64,000 bases of DNA from contig CBFIHN010000002.1 in the NCBI GenBank assembly GCA_965662575.1, positions 1-64,000 on the forward strand. The letters are read 5' to 3'. The DNA comes from CBFIHN01 sp965662575 (GTDB lineage Bacteria > Pseudomonadota > Gammaproteobacteria > Francisellales > CACEW01). Made by a program: the position numbers and the translations under genes. Shown here piece by piece: positions 8,876 to 18,274 of this stretch. Below the pieces are notes generated by a model, which was not told where the DNA came from, ran no database searches, and saw only the letters and a program-made list of their open reading frames with translations. Position 1 is the first letter of the stretch. Each line of letters opens with the position of its first letter.

Positions 8876-9847
8876 ATGAACTGGCAAGAAAAAATCTTAC
8901 AATTTCTGCAAGGCAAAAAACGCTTAGATATCGACACGCAGCCCTTAGTTGTTTTACAACGTCATGAACAGGGTGTTGCGCTAGCATTAGCTAAACCCGA
9001 CACGCCTAACGAAGAAATTTACTCGCATTTCTTACTGAAGAAACGCAAAGAACAAAAGTTTCGCTCGGTAATCAAAAAGTTTTTTAAGAAGCAATCTATT
9101 GCTAACCCCATTTGCCAAACTATCTTGCCATTCGACGACTATCGATTGCTACTGCTCGATGCGCCCCAAGTGCCTGAAGAAGAAGTCCGTGAAGCCATCC
9201 AATGGCAATGCAAAGATCTTATTGACGGTTCAATTGATGACATGGTTATCGATGTTTTTCCTGTTGATGTCTTACCTGGCGCACCAAAACGCGTCTATGC
9301 CGTGATTGCCGAGCGCGCCAAACTGGAACAAGACCGAGGGATGTTTAAGAAAACAGAAATCGATCACACCGCGATTGGCATCAGTGAATTACCACTTAGT
9401 CGATTGATTACACGTCATGAACAGGACAAACCGATTGCCCTATTGTATGGCAACTTAAATTTACTCATTGCACAAAAAGGCCAGCTGCGTATGATGCGTC
9501 AGATTGGTCATCGTGAACAATTAGAAACCATTGATCAGCGTAAGGAATTACTTTCGGAACTGCTCACGTCATTTGAATTTTACCAGTCACAATTTTCTGA
9601 TCACTTACCACAAGTTTTACTCGTCGCGCCTGATATTTTGAAAGATCACCACGAATTACTCTCTCAATTAAACGAAGAATTTACTCTGGCCGTCAAACCG
9701 CTTCAAACAGACGATATTATTCAGGGTTCACCAAAGCTTGAACTTGAATGCCTCGGTGTCTTTGCACATATGTGTTCTTGGCTACATGATGAACGCCCAG
9801 CGCCTGAAGGTCAAAAAGAGGAGGAAGACAATGCAACAGAAAGTTGA
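8876..9847 (+). CDS. mshI: MSHA biogenesis protein MshI (PilM-like)
   Basis: First gene of the pilus operon; a PilM-like cytoplasmic protein that would link the inner-membrane PilN/PilO-like pair to the assembly ATPase. The sequence has LLLLDAPQVPEEEVREAIQWQCKDLI, typical of the family's actin-like fold, and the conserved Q/K/R-rich N-terminus of MshI. The length of 323 residues is usual. No good ribosome binding site precedes the ATG. The stop overlaps the next gene by 17 bases. The promoter must lie in the 80 bp after the MITE or within it; I see no strong sigma70 boxes. Confidence 0.82.
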   Translation: MNWQEKILQFLQGKKRLDIDTQPLVVLQRHEQGVALALAKPDTPNEEIYSHFLLKKRKEQKFRSVIKKFFKKQSIANPICQTILPFDDYRLLLLDAPQVPEEEVREAIQWQCKDLIDGSIDDMVIDVFPVDVLPGAPKRVYAVIAERAKLEQDRGMFKKTEIDHTAIGISELPLSRLITRHEQDKPIALLYGNLNLLIAQKGQLRMMRQIGHREQLETIDQRKELLSELLTSFEFYQSQFSDHLPQVLLVAPDILKDHHELLSQLNEEFTLAVKPLQTDDIIQGSPKLELECLGVFAHMCSWLHDERPAPEGQKEEEDNATES

Positions 9848-10433
9848 TTTTCTTGAATTTCTCCCTAAAGAAGTCAAAGTCTTTTTGTCACTGAATAAAA
9901 TTGCCAGTACGGCGATTATTGTTACTGGGTTATTAGTTGCCTTGATGGTCGTAAATTTTTGGCAAAACCAGCAGCTTAAAAGCAGTGTTAAAAAAGCGCA
10001 GCAAGCTGAAGCGACAGCCAGTCAACAGCTACTGACGCTCACTCGCAAGTCCAAAGACTCGAGTAAAATCAAAGCCTTAAAAACCAGGGTTAATCAGCTT
10101 AGTGGTGAAGTAGAAGGTCAAAAAAATATTCTCAGACTTTATAAAGAAAAACAAGTTGCCTTAAGCGATGGTTTTGCTCAAGAGCTACAAGCGTTGGCTG
10201 AAAATACATTAGAAGGAGCATGGCTTACGCAATTTAATCTACGATCTGGCCAAAACCGTGCCATGCAACTCAAAGGTGAAGCGCTGTCGACACAAGATGC
10301 TGTACGTTACCTGGATACCTTAAAAAAAGCAAAGCGATTGACGGGTTGGCGTTTTGAACTTGGTTCATTACGCCAAGCATCGGTAGATGGTAAGTCAGTC
10401 ACCTTATTTGATCTAAAGGCCATTTATGAATAA
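9831..10433 (+). CDS. PilN-like pilus assembly protein (MshI2-type)
   Basis: I set the start at the ATG at 9831 (MQQKVDFLEFLP), preceded by GAGG, rather than at the earlier in-frame Met that lies inside mshI. The protein has a short cytoplasmic N-terminus, one membrane segment near residues 22-42 (ASTAIIVTGLLVALMVV), a coiled coil to about residue 100, and a small alpha/beta domain. This is the PilN layout, in which the N-terminal tail binds the PilM-like partner. It overlaps mshJ by 8 bases. In Vibrio-type MSHA loci the corresponding part is split between mshI and mshJ genes. Confidence 0.78.
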   Translation: MQQKVDFLEFLPKEVKVFLSLNKIASTAIIVTGLLVALMVVNFWQNQQLKSSVKKAQQAEATASQQLLTLTRKSKDSSKIKALKTRVNQLSGEVEGQKNILRLYKEKQVALSDGFAQELQALAENTLEGAWLTQFNLRSGQNRAMQLKGEALSTQDAVRYLDTLKKAKRLTGWRFELGSLRQASVDGKSVTLFDLKAIYE

Positions 10434-11094
10434 TCCACGCAGCAGCCTCGATCATTTACAACAACAGTGGCAGAAGGCCGCTAATATTGTTAATGACCTT
10501 GCCATTCGAGATCGAGTGATTATCTTGGCCATTGTTATCGCGCTGGTTATCGGTATCATGCACTTGGCCAGCAATTTAACCTTAAGCAAAGAGCGTCTTC
10601 GCCTAGAAAAACAGCTGCAGCAAAGCCAAGAGAAAGTGGCGGTGATTCGCAAAAAAGCCGAGGCTATCGAGCGCACAATTATTGCGCCAGAAAAAACCAA
10701 AGAATATAAAGAACTGCAATCACTAGAAAAGAAAACGGACAACTGGTCTAAAGAAATTGATCAATTTCAAGGAAAAGCCATTAGCCAAGAAAAGCTCATT
10801 GAAATTTTACGTGAAGGCATTGATCGCCAACCCGATTTAAATTTGATTAGCATTAAAGTCCCTGACCCACGCATTTTATTTGCAACACAGCGCCAACAAC
10901 TTTTGCAGCAGAGTGTGATGATTTCATTTACTGGACATTATTTTGCGACGTTAAATTACTTAAAAGCCATCAATGCCTTGAAACAACCCATTTCCTGGGA
11001 TGAACTGCAGTATCGCGTTGAGAAATATCCCAATGCCATGATTACGTTACGCATCCACACCCTAGGTTATCATGAAGGTAAAGATGATGAATAA
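10426..11094 (+). CDS. mshJ: MSHA biogenesis protein MshJ (PilO-like)
   Basis: A bitopic inner-membrane protein of 222 residues: membrane helix near residues 26-44 (RVIILAIVIALVIGIMHL), a long Glu/Lys-rich coiled coil to about residue 110, then a periplasmic domain ending QYRVEKYPNAMITLRIHTL, a typical MshJ/PilO C-terminus. With the PilN-like protein it forms the alignment subcomplex between the cytoplasmic motor and the secretin. It overlaps its neighbours on both sides, which fits tight coupled expression. Confidence 0.82.
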   Translation: MNNPRSSLDHLQQQWQKAANIVNDLAIRDRVIILAIVIALVIGIMHLASNLTLSKERLRLEKQLQQSQEKVAVIRKKAEAIERTIIAPEKTKEYKELQSLEKKTDNWSKEIDQFQGKAISQEKLIEILREGIDRQPDLNLISIKVPDPRILFATQRQQLLQQSVMISFTGHYFATLNYLKAINALKQPISWDELQYRVEKYPNAMITLRIHTLGYHEGKDDE

Positions 11095-11443
11095 CCGTAT
11101 TGCTCACCGTCAGCTGATCTTACTGGCACTATGTTTTTTATTGCCATTACTTAGCCAAGCTCGACTTGTTGATCCAACTCGTCCGGCTGGCTATACCACC
11201 AAACGCATTTTATCGCCAGAACAGTTACGCCTTAGCTCGGTTATCATTGGCAAACACAGCAGAACCGCTGTCATCAATGGCAAACGTGTTGCCGTTGGTG
11301 ATGAAGCGTTTGATATGACAGTACAATCTATTGCACCAACACAGGTTGTTTTGTCTAGTCAACGTCGGGGAAAATTTACTGTCAAATTAATCAGCGAAGG
11401 CCGTCAGGCAGTCCAAAAAAAACCACTTAACCGATCATCCTAA
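11084..11443 (+). CDS. mshK: MSHA biogenesis protein MshK (PilP/GspC-like)
   Basis: Small exported protein with a signal peptide (LILLALCFLLPLLSQA) and the mature start RLVDPTRPAGY, the conserved DPTRP motif of MshK. The rest is a beta-rich homology region with ISGKRVAVGDE-like features (VINGKRVAVGDEAF) as in PilP and GspC. It would connect MshJ to the secretin. The start is placed at 11084, where AAGG is 5 bases upstream; 11072 and 11087 are alternatives. The start lies inside the end of mshJ. Confidence 0.82.
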   Translation: MMNNRIAHRQLILLALCFLLPLLSQARLVDPTRPAGYTTKRILSPEQLRLSSVIIGKHSRTAVINGKRVAVGDEAFDMTVQSIAPTQVVLSSQRRGKFTVKLISEGRQAVQKKPLNRSS

Positions 11444-11453
11444 GGGCGCATTT

Positions 11454-13145
11454 ATGATTAACAAACATTCTTTATTGGCCGGCATTTTAGTTTGTGGCTC
11501 AACCCTTGTGCTATCAGGCTGTGGCAACGTGATTGATAAGCCAGGAAATCCTACAATTTCCGCCATACAAAAAACGCTACAACAAGGAATGAAAGACAAT
11601 CAACAGGTTGAAAAAAAACATCAGGCAATACCAGAGAATGTGCAACAAGCACTACTGCCTAAATTAACCTTGCCTCATGGCCAATTTATGCAAGTGGAGC
11701 CGCGCTTTGATGTATCTGCCGATAATATTGATGCACAAGAATTTTTCTTAGGGCTTGTGCATGATACGAAATACAATATTGTTGTTAGCCCAAGGATCAC
11801 CGATAAAATTACTTTGCATTTAAAGGATGTCACGATTGAGCAAGTGTTATCCGCACTACATAATCTCTATGGCTATGTCTACAGCAAAACAGCGTATGGT
11901 TTTGAGGTAATGCCTAACCAATTGACGACACAGATGTTTAAAGTTAATTATATTGATGCCACCCGAACGGGCAGTTCTTATATTGCCGTACAATCTGGTT
12001 TAATTAGTCAACAGCAGCAAACCAGCACAAGTGAAACTGGCACCACATCAACGTCTAGTGAAGGTGTCGCAACACCAAGTAGTAGCATTTCCACTAAAAC
12101 TGAAGTCAATTTTTGGTCGCAGCTCAAAGAGGCGCTCACTGCCATTGTGGGCGATAAAGATGGTCATACCGTCTCAATTAATCCCGTGACAGGCATTGTC
12201 ATTATTCGCACGTCCAATGACCAAATGCAGAAAGTGGGTGAGTACTTAGATACCTTGAATAGCATTGTGTCACGCCAAGTCTTGATTCAAGCTGAAATTC
12301 TCCGCATCACGCTTAACAAAGGATTTCAATCAGGTATTAACTGGAGTAAGCTTGGTATATCACAAACGACCACCGGCAGCAGCGCGCCAACCACCCCGGG
12401 CGACTTCACTTCTGCCTTCACGTTAGATAAAACTTTTGGTGGTGTCGCAACGCTCGTTAAACTGCTCTCAACACAAGGCAATGTTCAGGTACTGTCTAGT
12501 CCTCGCATTGCGACTATCAATAATCAAAAAGCGATTATTAAAGTCGGTCAAGATGAATATTTTATTACCAAAGTATCAAGCACTGTCACTGGTGGTATTG
12601 ATAGCCAAGCCACTCAAGATGTCACCATGGAGCCGTTCTTCTCTGGTATATCTTTGGCCGTTACCCCAACCATCATGTCAGATGATCGTTTGATGTTACA
12701 GATTCACCCGATTATCAGCACAGTAAAAGACCAAAACAAGCAATTTACCATTGGTGGCCGTCAAGATAGCATTCCTTCTGCATTAAGCGAAGTTGATGAA
12801 TCGGAAAACGTGGTTTATAGCAACTCTGGCCAATTGGTTATTTTAGGCGGATTGAGCAAAAATAGTACCGAAGAGGAAGCCAGCGGCGTTCCTTTCTTTA
12901 GTAAAATTCCATTCCTTGGAGCTTTATTCCGTGGTACCAAGCAAAACTCACAACGCCAAGAATTGGTCATTTTACTACGTCCAACGATTATGAATGATAA
13001 AGCACTGGTACAGTCACTAGAACAAACCAATGCGCAATTTGAACGCGTCAATCAGGGATATCATCTTGGTAGTTTCCCTAATCGCTTTGGCACCCTGGGC
13101 GAGACACAAAATCTAGATGTCCGAAATAATAGGCAAGGGGCATAA
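11454..13145 (+). CDS. mshL: MSHA outer-membrane secretin MshL
   Basis: Forms the outer-membrane ring through which the pilus leaves. It is a lipoprotein with signal peptide and lipobox LSGC (Cys23). A short secretin N-terminal (STN) module follows at about residues 70-150 (VSPRITDKITLHLKDVTIEQVLSAL), then a Ser/Thr-rich insert with ETGTTSTSSEGVATPSSS, then the secretin core with VQVLSSPRIATINNQKA and the closing VPFFSKIPFLGALFR motif, the standard end of the beta-barrel. The length of 563 residues fits MshL. It lies 10 bp after mshK and 2 bp before mshM. Confidence 0.93.
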   Translation: MINKHSLLAGILVCGSTLVLSGCGNVIDKPGNPTISAIQKTLQQGMKDNQQVEKKHQAIPENVQQALLPKLTLPHGQFMQVEPRFDVSADNIDAQEFFLGLVHDTKYNIVVSPRITDKITLHLKDVTIEQVLSALHNLYGYVYSKTAYGFEVMPNQLTTQMFKVNYIDATRTGSSYIAVQSGLISQQQQTSTSETGTTSTSSEGVATPSSSISTKTEVNFWSQLKEALTAIVGDKDGHTVSINPVTGIVIIRTSNDQMQKVGEYLDTLNSIVSRQVLIQAEILRITLNKGFQSGINWSKLGISQTTTGSSAPTTPGDFTSAFTLDKTFGGVATLVKLLSTQGNVQVLSSPRIATINNQKAIIKVGQDEYFITKVSSTVTGGIDSQATQDVTMEPFFSGISLAVTPTIMSDDRLMLQIHPIISTVKDQNKQFTIGGRQDSIPSALSEVDESENVVYSNSGQLVILGGLSKNSTEEEASGVPFFSKIPFLGALFRGTKQNSQRQELVILLRPTIMNDKALVQSLEQTNAQFERVNQGYHLGSFPNRFGTLGETQNLDVRNNRQGA

Positions 13146-13147
13146 GC

Positions 13148-14074
13148 ATGTATCTTAAGCACTTTGGGTTAGAGGAGCTGCCATTTAGCCTAACGCCCAA
13201 TACGCAGTTTTTTTGTGAATTACCGAGCCATCATGATGCGCTCAAAGCCCTGCTATTTAGTATTGAGCACGGTGAGGGGTTTATTAAGTTGATTGGAGAA
13301 GTGGGGCTTGGTAAAACGTTGCTTTGCCGCAAAATCCTTGATTGCTTAGCCCAGCCTGATATCGTCACTGCCTATATCCCCAACCCTGATTTAACGCCAC
13401 AGGAATTGCGCTTAGCCTTTGCCCGTGAGATTGGTTTACATCTTGACTCCGCGACGGATCAACATCAACTACAGCAAAAATTGACCGAACAATTGATTGT
13501 GATCAAACAGCAAGAAAAGCGAGTGGTGATTCTGATTGATGAGGCACAAGCAATGCCTGATCAAACATTGGAAACTCTGCGCTTACTGACCAACCTTGAA
13601 ACCGAGTCAGACAAATTGTTGCAGGTGATCTTGCTCGCACAACCTGAACTCGATCAGCGCCTAGAAAAAAGTCATTTGCGCCAATTACAACAGCGAATTA
13701 CATTTGCCCATCAATTGCGCCATTTGAATTTAGAAGAAACCCAAGCTTATGTTGTGCATCGCCTGTATACTGCAGGCTATCGTACTGGCTCCCCACTGTT
13801 TAGTAAAAAAGCGATGAAATTGCTTTATCGCTATAGTCAGGGCGTGCCACGAGCGATTAATATCTTGGCGCATAAAGCGCTATTGGTAACCTATGGCCTA
13901 GGCGCCCACACAATTAATGCGCGCGCCGTTGCCGCGGCGATATCCGATAGCTCTGGCGTCGTTAAGTCACTGAACACTCCACCAGTCAGAAACCGCTATT
14001 ACTGGCTTGCAGGCATAGTGCTTGTCATGATAGTGATGGCGCTGATTAGCTATGACTTATTAATCCACACTTAG
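13148..14074 (+). CDS. mshM: MSHA AAA-type ATPase MshM (ExeA-like)
   Basis: ExeA-type ATPase thought to help secretin assembly through the peptidoglycan. The N-terminal MYLKHFGLEELPFSLTPN is characteristic. Walker A GEVGLGKT lies near residues 49-56 and Walker B VVILIDEAQ near 125-133; sensor-like residues follow in RQLQQRITF. A single C-terminal helix near residues 285-303 (WLAGIVLVMIVMALISY) may anchor it in the membrane. It lacks the peptidoglycan-binding domain of full-length ExeA, as is usual for MshM. Confidence 0.9.
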   Translation: MYLKHFGLEELPFSLTPNTQFFCELPSHHDALKALLFSIEHGEGFIKLIGEVGLGKTLLCRKILDCLAQPDIVTAYIPNPDLTPQELRLAFAREIGLHLDSATDQHQLQQKLTEQLIVIKQQEKRVVILIDEAQAMPDQTLETLRLLTNLETESDKLLQVILLAQPELDQRLEKSHLRQLQQRITFAHQLRHLNLEETQAYVVHRLYTAGYRTGSPLFSKKAMKLLYRYSQGVPRAINILAHKALLVTYGLGAHTINARAVAAAISDSSGVVKSLNTPPVRNRYYWLAGIVLVMIVMALISYDLLIHT

Positions 14075-14116
14075 AGAAGCCATGTCATTCACTTCCCTTA
14101 TACGAGGAATATCATT

Positions 14117-15310
14117 GTGAGTTTACTCAATAATATGTTTAAAGATTTAGAAAAGCGCCGTGCAACAAAAGCTGACGAACAGGTGCCTGATGCTTTAAAA
14201 AGTTTTGCCAAGCGCAGATTACCTCGCTGGCTGCCCATCACAGTTATTTTAGTGATTGTTGTCGTGATTATTGTTGCCGTGTTACTGATTGATGCAAAAT
14301 CAATTAACTCCAAGCCGGAGGAACTCTTAAAGCCTAAGGCCCTACAAATTAGGAACATGAAACCTAAAGTCACGGAAGTGAAACAGTTTGGTTGGAGTTA
14401 TCAAAAAAATCTGGGGCTATTGACCATTTCTCTTTCCAAAGCGGCACACTATCAATTGGAACATGACGGTAATAAACGCCAGGTTACTCTCATACTGTTG
14501 GATAGTCAGATGGGAAATATCAAACTACCTACCATTGAAGAGAATCCGTTGCTTGCTGCCATCAATGTGAGCAAAGCCAATAAAACAGTAACGCTTAAAT
14601 GTAAACTCAAAGAGCAAGTTCATCTACAGGCTATTGAGTTAACGCGTGGTAAAGGCAGTAAAATTTTAGTCAAAATTACGCCTTCCTCCGCAGCGTTGGA
14701 AAAAATTCAAGCAGAGGCAACAAAAGTACCACCAACTACAGAAGAACTTGCACTAATCGATTATGAGAAAGCGATAAAATTTGCAAATAATGGTGATAAA
14801 AAACAGGCTATTAATTTACTTAATCAGTCTTTGTCTAAAAAAACAAATTTTTGGAAAGCGCGTGAAATACTAGCTACACTGCTATTAGAGCAAGGTAATT
14901 TTGCCAAAGCCAACCAGGTTATTGAAGCAGGCTTAACCATTAGCCCTGAGAATATTGCGCTGATTACACTCAAAGCACAGCGATTTGTTAAACAGCACCA
15001 AGACAAAGCAGCGCTTGCATTACTCAGACAGTTTTCACCAACCCTACGCAATCACACACAGTTTTATGGGTTGATTGCTGCACTTGAGCAAAAACTTGGT
15101 CACACCGAACTCGCTGGGGAATACTATGCCCAATTGGCCAAAGTAGAACCAAACCAAGCGAAGTGGTGGCTTGGCCGTGGCATTGCATTAGAAGCACAAA
15201 ATAAACGCCAGGCAGCTTACCAAGCGTATTACCAGGCAATGGTTGTGGGCGGGTTATCCCCTAACTTACAGGTCTTTATCCAATCACGGATGAGCCGCCT
15301 GAAAGATTAA
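14117..15310 (+). CDS. mshN: MSHA biogenesis protein MshN (TPR)
   Basis: A GTG start with GAGGA about 10 bases upstream. The protein starts MSLLNNMFKDLEKRRA, the conserved N-terminus of MshN, then a membrane helix near residues 35-57 (WLPITVILVIVVVIIVAVLLI), an AMIN-like beta region, and tetratricopeptide repeats from about residue 215 to the end. The topology puts the TPRs in the periplasm. Its exact role in MSHA assembly is not established in the family. It is followed after 29 bp by mshE. Confidence 0.87.
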   Translation: MSLLNNMFKDLEKRRATKADEQVPDALKSFAKRRLPRWLPITVILVIVVVIIVAVLLIDAKSINSKPEELLKPKALQIRNMKPKVTEVKQFGWSYQKNLGLLTISLSKAAHYQLEHDGNKRQVTLILLDSQMGNIKLPTIEENPLLAAINVSKANKTVTLKCKLKEQVHLQAIELTRGKGSKILVKITPSSAALEKIQAEATKVPPTTEELALIDYEKAIKFANNGDKKQAINLLNQSLSKKTNFWKAREILATLLLEQGNFAKANQVIEAGLTISPENIALITLKAQRFVKQHQDKAALALLRQFSPTLRNHTQFYGLIAALEQKLGHTELAGEYYAQLAKVEPNQAKWWLGRGIALEAQNKRQAAYQAYYQAMVVGGLSPNLQVFIQSRMSRLKD

Positions 15311-15339
15311 GGGCATGATGATGCCCTAGTGAGGGCTTC

Positions 15340-17025
15340 ATGGATCAAATAACACAACAAATTGGCCAGACACTCATCCAAGAAGGGGTGATGACACAAA
15401 GCACTTTTGATGAGCTCATTGCCAATTTAAAAGATAGTAAAGATAGCTTTGCCGATGCACTTGAGCGTCAGAAAATTTTATCGCGTCAAGACTATTTACA
15501 ACGCGTGGCAACAATCTTTAACAAACCACTCTATAGTCTGAAAAATTACCATGTCGATTCAGGTATTTCACAACACTTAAACGAAGCTTATTCACGTCAA
15601 TTTAAAGCCATTGTTGTTGCTGAAGATGACACTGGTTTAATTGTTGGCATGGCTAACCCTTTTGATTTGACCGCTATTGATGAATTAAAGCGTGTACTTC
15701 AACACCATTTCCAAATCGTCTTAATTGATGAACGAGAGCTGTTTAAAACATTAGATATTATCTACCGCCGTACCGGTGAGATTAGTGAATATGCTCATCA
15801 ATTGACTTCTGAAATCACCACCGCTGCTGAACAAGAAAACCAAGAATCTGGCGAAGTTGATAGTACGGTGATTAAGCTGCTCAAATCGATTTTTGAAGAT
15901 GCCGTGCAAGTGGGTGCATCAGATATCCATATTGAACCCGATGAATATACGCTACGTATACGCCTACGGGTTGATGGGGTCTTGCAAGAACAACAGATCA
16001 ATGAAAAAAGGGTGGCCAATGCTTTAGTCGTTCGGCTAAAACTGATGGCAAATTTAGATATTGCCGAACGCCGCTTACCACAAGATGGTCGCTTGAAAAT
16101 TAATGTTCAGAACCGGCGTGTTGATATTCGTCTTTCTACCCTGCCAACACAATTTGGTGAAAGTGCGGTTATGCGGCTACTCGACAAAGAAAAAAGTTTA
16201 CTTGATCTCGATAAACTTGGCATGCCCGAGGATATTGAACAACGCTTTCACCGTGCATTAAGTATGCCCAATGGTATTATTCTCATTACTGGTCCAACTG
16301 GTAGTGGTAAAACGACGACACTCTATAGTGCATTAACCCAACTGAATGTTCCTGAAAAAAAAATCTTTACAGTTGAAGATCCGATTGAATATAGCCTAGA
16401 GCGAATTAATCAAGTCCAAGTGAACACCAAAGTTGGCCTAACCTTTGCTGAAGTGCTGCGTTCTACGCTGCGTCAAGACCCTGACATTATTATGCTTGGT
16501 GAGATGCGTGATCATGAAACGGCTGACATTGCGATTCGTGCAGCACTAACCGGCCATTTGGTCCTATCAACTTTGCATACTAACGATTCGGCCAGTAGTG
16601 CTTTTCGTTTGGTTAATATGGATATCGATGGCTTCCTGGTCGCGGCAACCTTGCGCGCAGTTTTAGCACAACGATTGCTGCGTCGAGTCTGCGAATACTG
16701 TCGAGCCAAGCAATCACTCAGTGACGCTGACAAAATGTGGGTCAGTCAATTGCGTCCTGGATTGAGACTGAATGGTGATCAATTTGTCCAGGGTGAAGGT
16801 TGTTCGCACTGTAATAATAGTGGTTATTCTGGACGAATCGGGATTTATGAATTACTCGAGCTTGATCAACAAATGATGAAGGCCTTAAGCGCCAATGATT
16901 CTAATGCATTTAATGATCATGCCTATAAAGTATTAGAAGGAAAACTATTAATCGATCAGGCGTTTAGTTTGGCATTATCTGGCCATACCAGCCTGGAAGA
17001 AGTGATGCGGGTGTTTGGTGAGTAA
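15340..17025 (+). CDS. mshE: MSHA assembly ATPase MshE (GspE/PilB family)
   Basis: Hexameric cytoplasmic ATPase that drives pilus extension. Domain order: an MshEN/T2SSE N-domain (1-150), a linker, then the ATPase with Walker A GPTGSGKT at about 318-325, Asp box DIHIEPD, Walker B region DPDIIMLGEMRD, and a zinc-binding pair of CxxC motifs (CEYC and CSHC) near the C-terminus. In well-studied MshE the N-domain binds c-di-GMP through two R-L-G-x-x-L repeats. Here they read QIGQTLIQEG and DSFADALERQ, so the Arg is missing in the first and the motif is degenerate in the second. The motor function is firm; c-di-GMP control is doubtful. Confidence 0.93.
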   Translation: MDQITQQIGQTLIQEGVMTQSTFDELIANLKDSKDSFADALERQKILSRQDYLQRVATIFNKPLYSLKNYHVDSGISQHLNEAYSRQFKAIVVAEDDTGLIVGMANPFDLTAIDELKRVLQHHFQIVLIDERELFKTLDIIYRRTGEISEYAHQLTSEITTAAEQENQESGEVDSTVIKLLKSIFEDAVQVGASDIHIEPDEYTLRIRLRVDGVLQEQQINEKRVANALVVRLKLMANLDIAERRLPQDGRLKINVQNRRVDIRLSTLPTQFGESAVMRLLDKEKSLLDLDKLGMPEDIEQRFHRALSMPNGIILITGPTGSGKTTTLYSALTQLNVPEKKIFTVEDPIEYSLERINQVQVNTKVGLTFAEVLRSTLRQDPDIIMLGEMRDHETADIAIRAALTGHLVLSTLHTNDSASSAFRLVNMDIDGFLVAATLRAVLAQRLLRRVCEYCRAKQSLSDADKMWVSQLRPGLRLNGDQFVQGEGCSHCNNSGYSGRIGIYELLELDQQMMKALSANDSNAFNDHAYKVLEGKLLIDQAFSLALSGHTSLEEVMRVFGE

Positions 17026-17053
17026 CACGCATAACGGCTGAGAGGGGAACACC

Positions 17054-18274
17054 ATGCCAATATTCCATTACCGTGCTTGTAATGACAAACAGGAAATTAT
17101 TAGCGGCTCCTTAGAGGCAAGGGAAAAAATGTCAGTTGCCAACAACCTGATACAAAAGGGGCTAACACCAATCTCAATTACTGTTGAGAAGAAAGTCTTC
17201 TCACTATCACAGCTACTGTCTCTTGAAATCAGCAAGGAGAAAGTGAAAACGGATGAACTCATTATGTTCTGCCGACAAATGTATAGTTTAACCAAGGCTG
17301 GTGTACCACTCCTTGAGTCTTTACGCAAACTCGCTGAGACCACACGTGGAAAACGCTTACGCTTAAGTCTACTGGAGCTGGAAACTGAAATTGCACAAGG
17401 CCAATCATTTAGCGATAGCTTGGCTAAGCTTCCTGATGTCTTCCCAACAATTTTTGTTAGTGTGGTTAAAGCGGGTGAACAAAGTGGTCAGATGGAAATT
17501 GCGTTTGAGCGATTAGCTGCCCACTTCGAGCTTGACGCAAAAACCAAAAAAAAAGTCACCTCTGCCACACGTTATCCACTGATGGTTATTGGTGTTTTGG
17601 TGGTGGCATTTGGTGTGATTAATTTTATGGTTGTTCCTGCTTTTGCGGATATGTTTTCACAATTTCAACAAGATCTACCTATTGTTACTCGAGCTTTAAT
17701 GGGTATGTCGAATTTCCTAATAGGTAATTGGCTTATTTTATTGGTTCTACTTGGCATTATTATTTTTGCCGTGCGTTTTTATTTGAAGCTTCCCTCCGGC
17801 CGATATAGTTGGGATAAAGCCAAGCTCAATATGCCCTTATTTGGTCCGATTATTTACCGAGTGATTATTGCTCGCTTTGCACGGATCTTCGATATGTTGG
17901 TGAAGTCGGGCGTGCCAATTGTTGACAGTATTAACTTAGTATCTGCCGTATTAGGCAACACTTACATGATCCAATCAATTCAACACATGGGTAAATCTGT
18001 TGAAGGGGGTGATAGTTTGACCAAGGCAGCCAAAGAGGCCGATGTTTTCTCACCCATCGCATTACAAATGCTCTCTGTAGGTGAAGAAGCCGGGATGCTC
18101 AATGATATGTTGTCGGAAATTGCGGACTACTATGAGCGAGAAGTTGACTATGACCTAGATCGCCTGGGAGACCTCATCGAACCGATCCTTTTAGCAGTGC
18201 TTGGCATTATGGTGTTATTGATTGCATTGGGCGTATTTTTGCCTATGTGGAACATGACGAGCTTTTTGTCATGA
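17054..18274 (+). CDS. mshG: MSHA inner-membrane platform protein MshG (GspF/PilC family)
   Basis: Polytopic platform protein on which the ATPase acts to lift pilins from the membrane. Two GspF domains are visible (about 70-190 and 270-395), each with the MFCRQMYSLTKAGVPLLESL or RFARIFDMLVKSGVPIVDS type of helix, and three hydrophobic spans near 170-195, 220-240 and 375-400. The length of 406 residues is normal. Its TGA overlaps the ATG of the next pilin-like gene (ATGA). Confidence 0.93.
   Translation: MPIFHYRACNDKQEIISGSLEAREKMSVANNLIQKGLTPISITVEKKVFSLSQLLSLEISKEKVKTDELIMFCRQMYSLTKAGVPLLESLRKLAETTRGKRLRLSLLELETEIAQGQSFSDSLAKLPDVFPTIFVSVVKAGEQSGQMEIAFERLAAHFELDAKTKKKVTSATRYPLMVIGVLVVAFGVINFMVVPAFADMFSQFQQDLPIVTRALMGMSNFLIGNWLILLVLLGIIIFAVRFYLKLPSGRYSWDKAKLNMPLFGPIIYRVIIARFARIFDMLVKSGVPIVDSINLVSAVLGNTYMIQSIQHMGKSVEGGDSLTKAAKEADVFSPIALQMLSVGEEAGMLNDMLSEIADYYEREVDYDLDRLGDLIEPILLAVLGIMVLLIALGVFLPMWNMTSFLS

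Noticed and set aside
9738..9830. 31-residue N-terminal extension of the PilN-like protein
   Set aside because: It lies inside mshI, while an ATG with a GAGG site follows at 9831.
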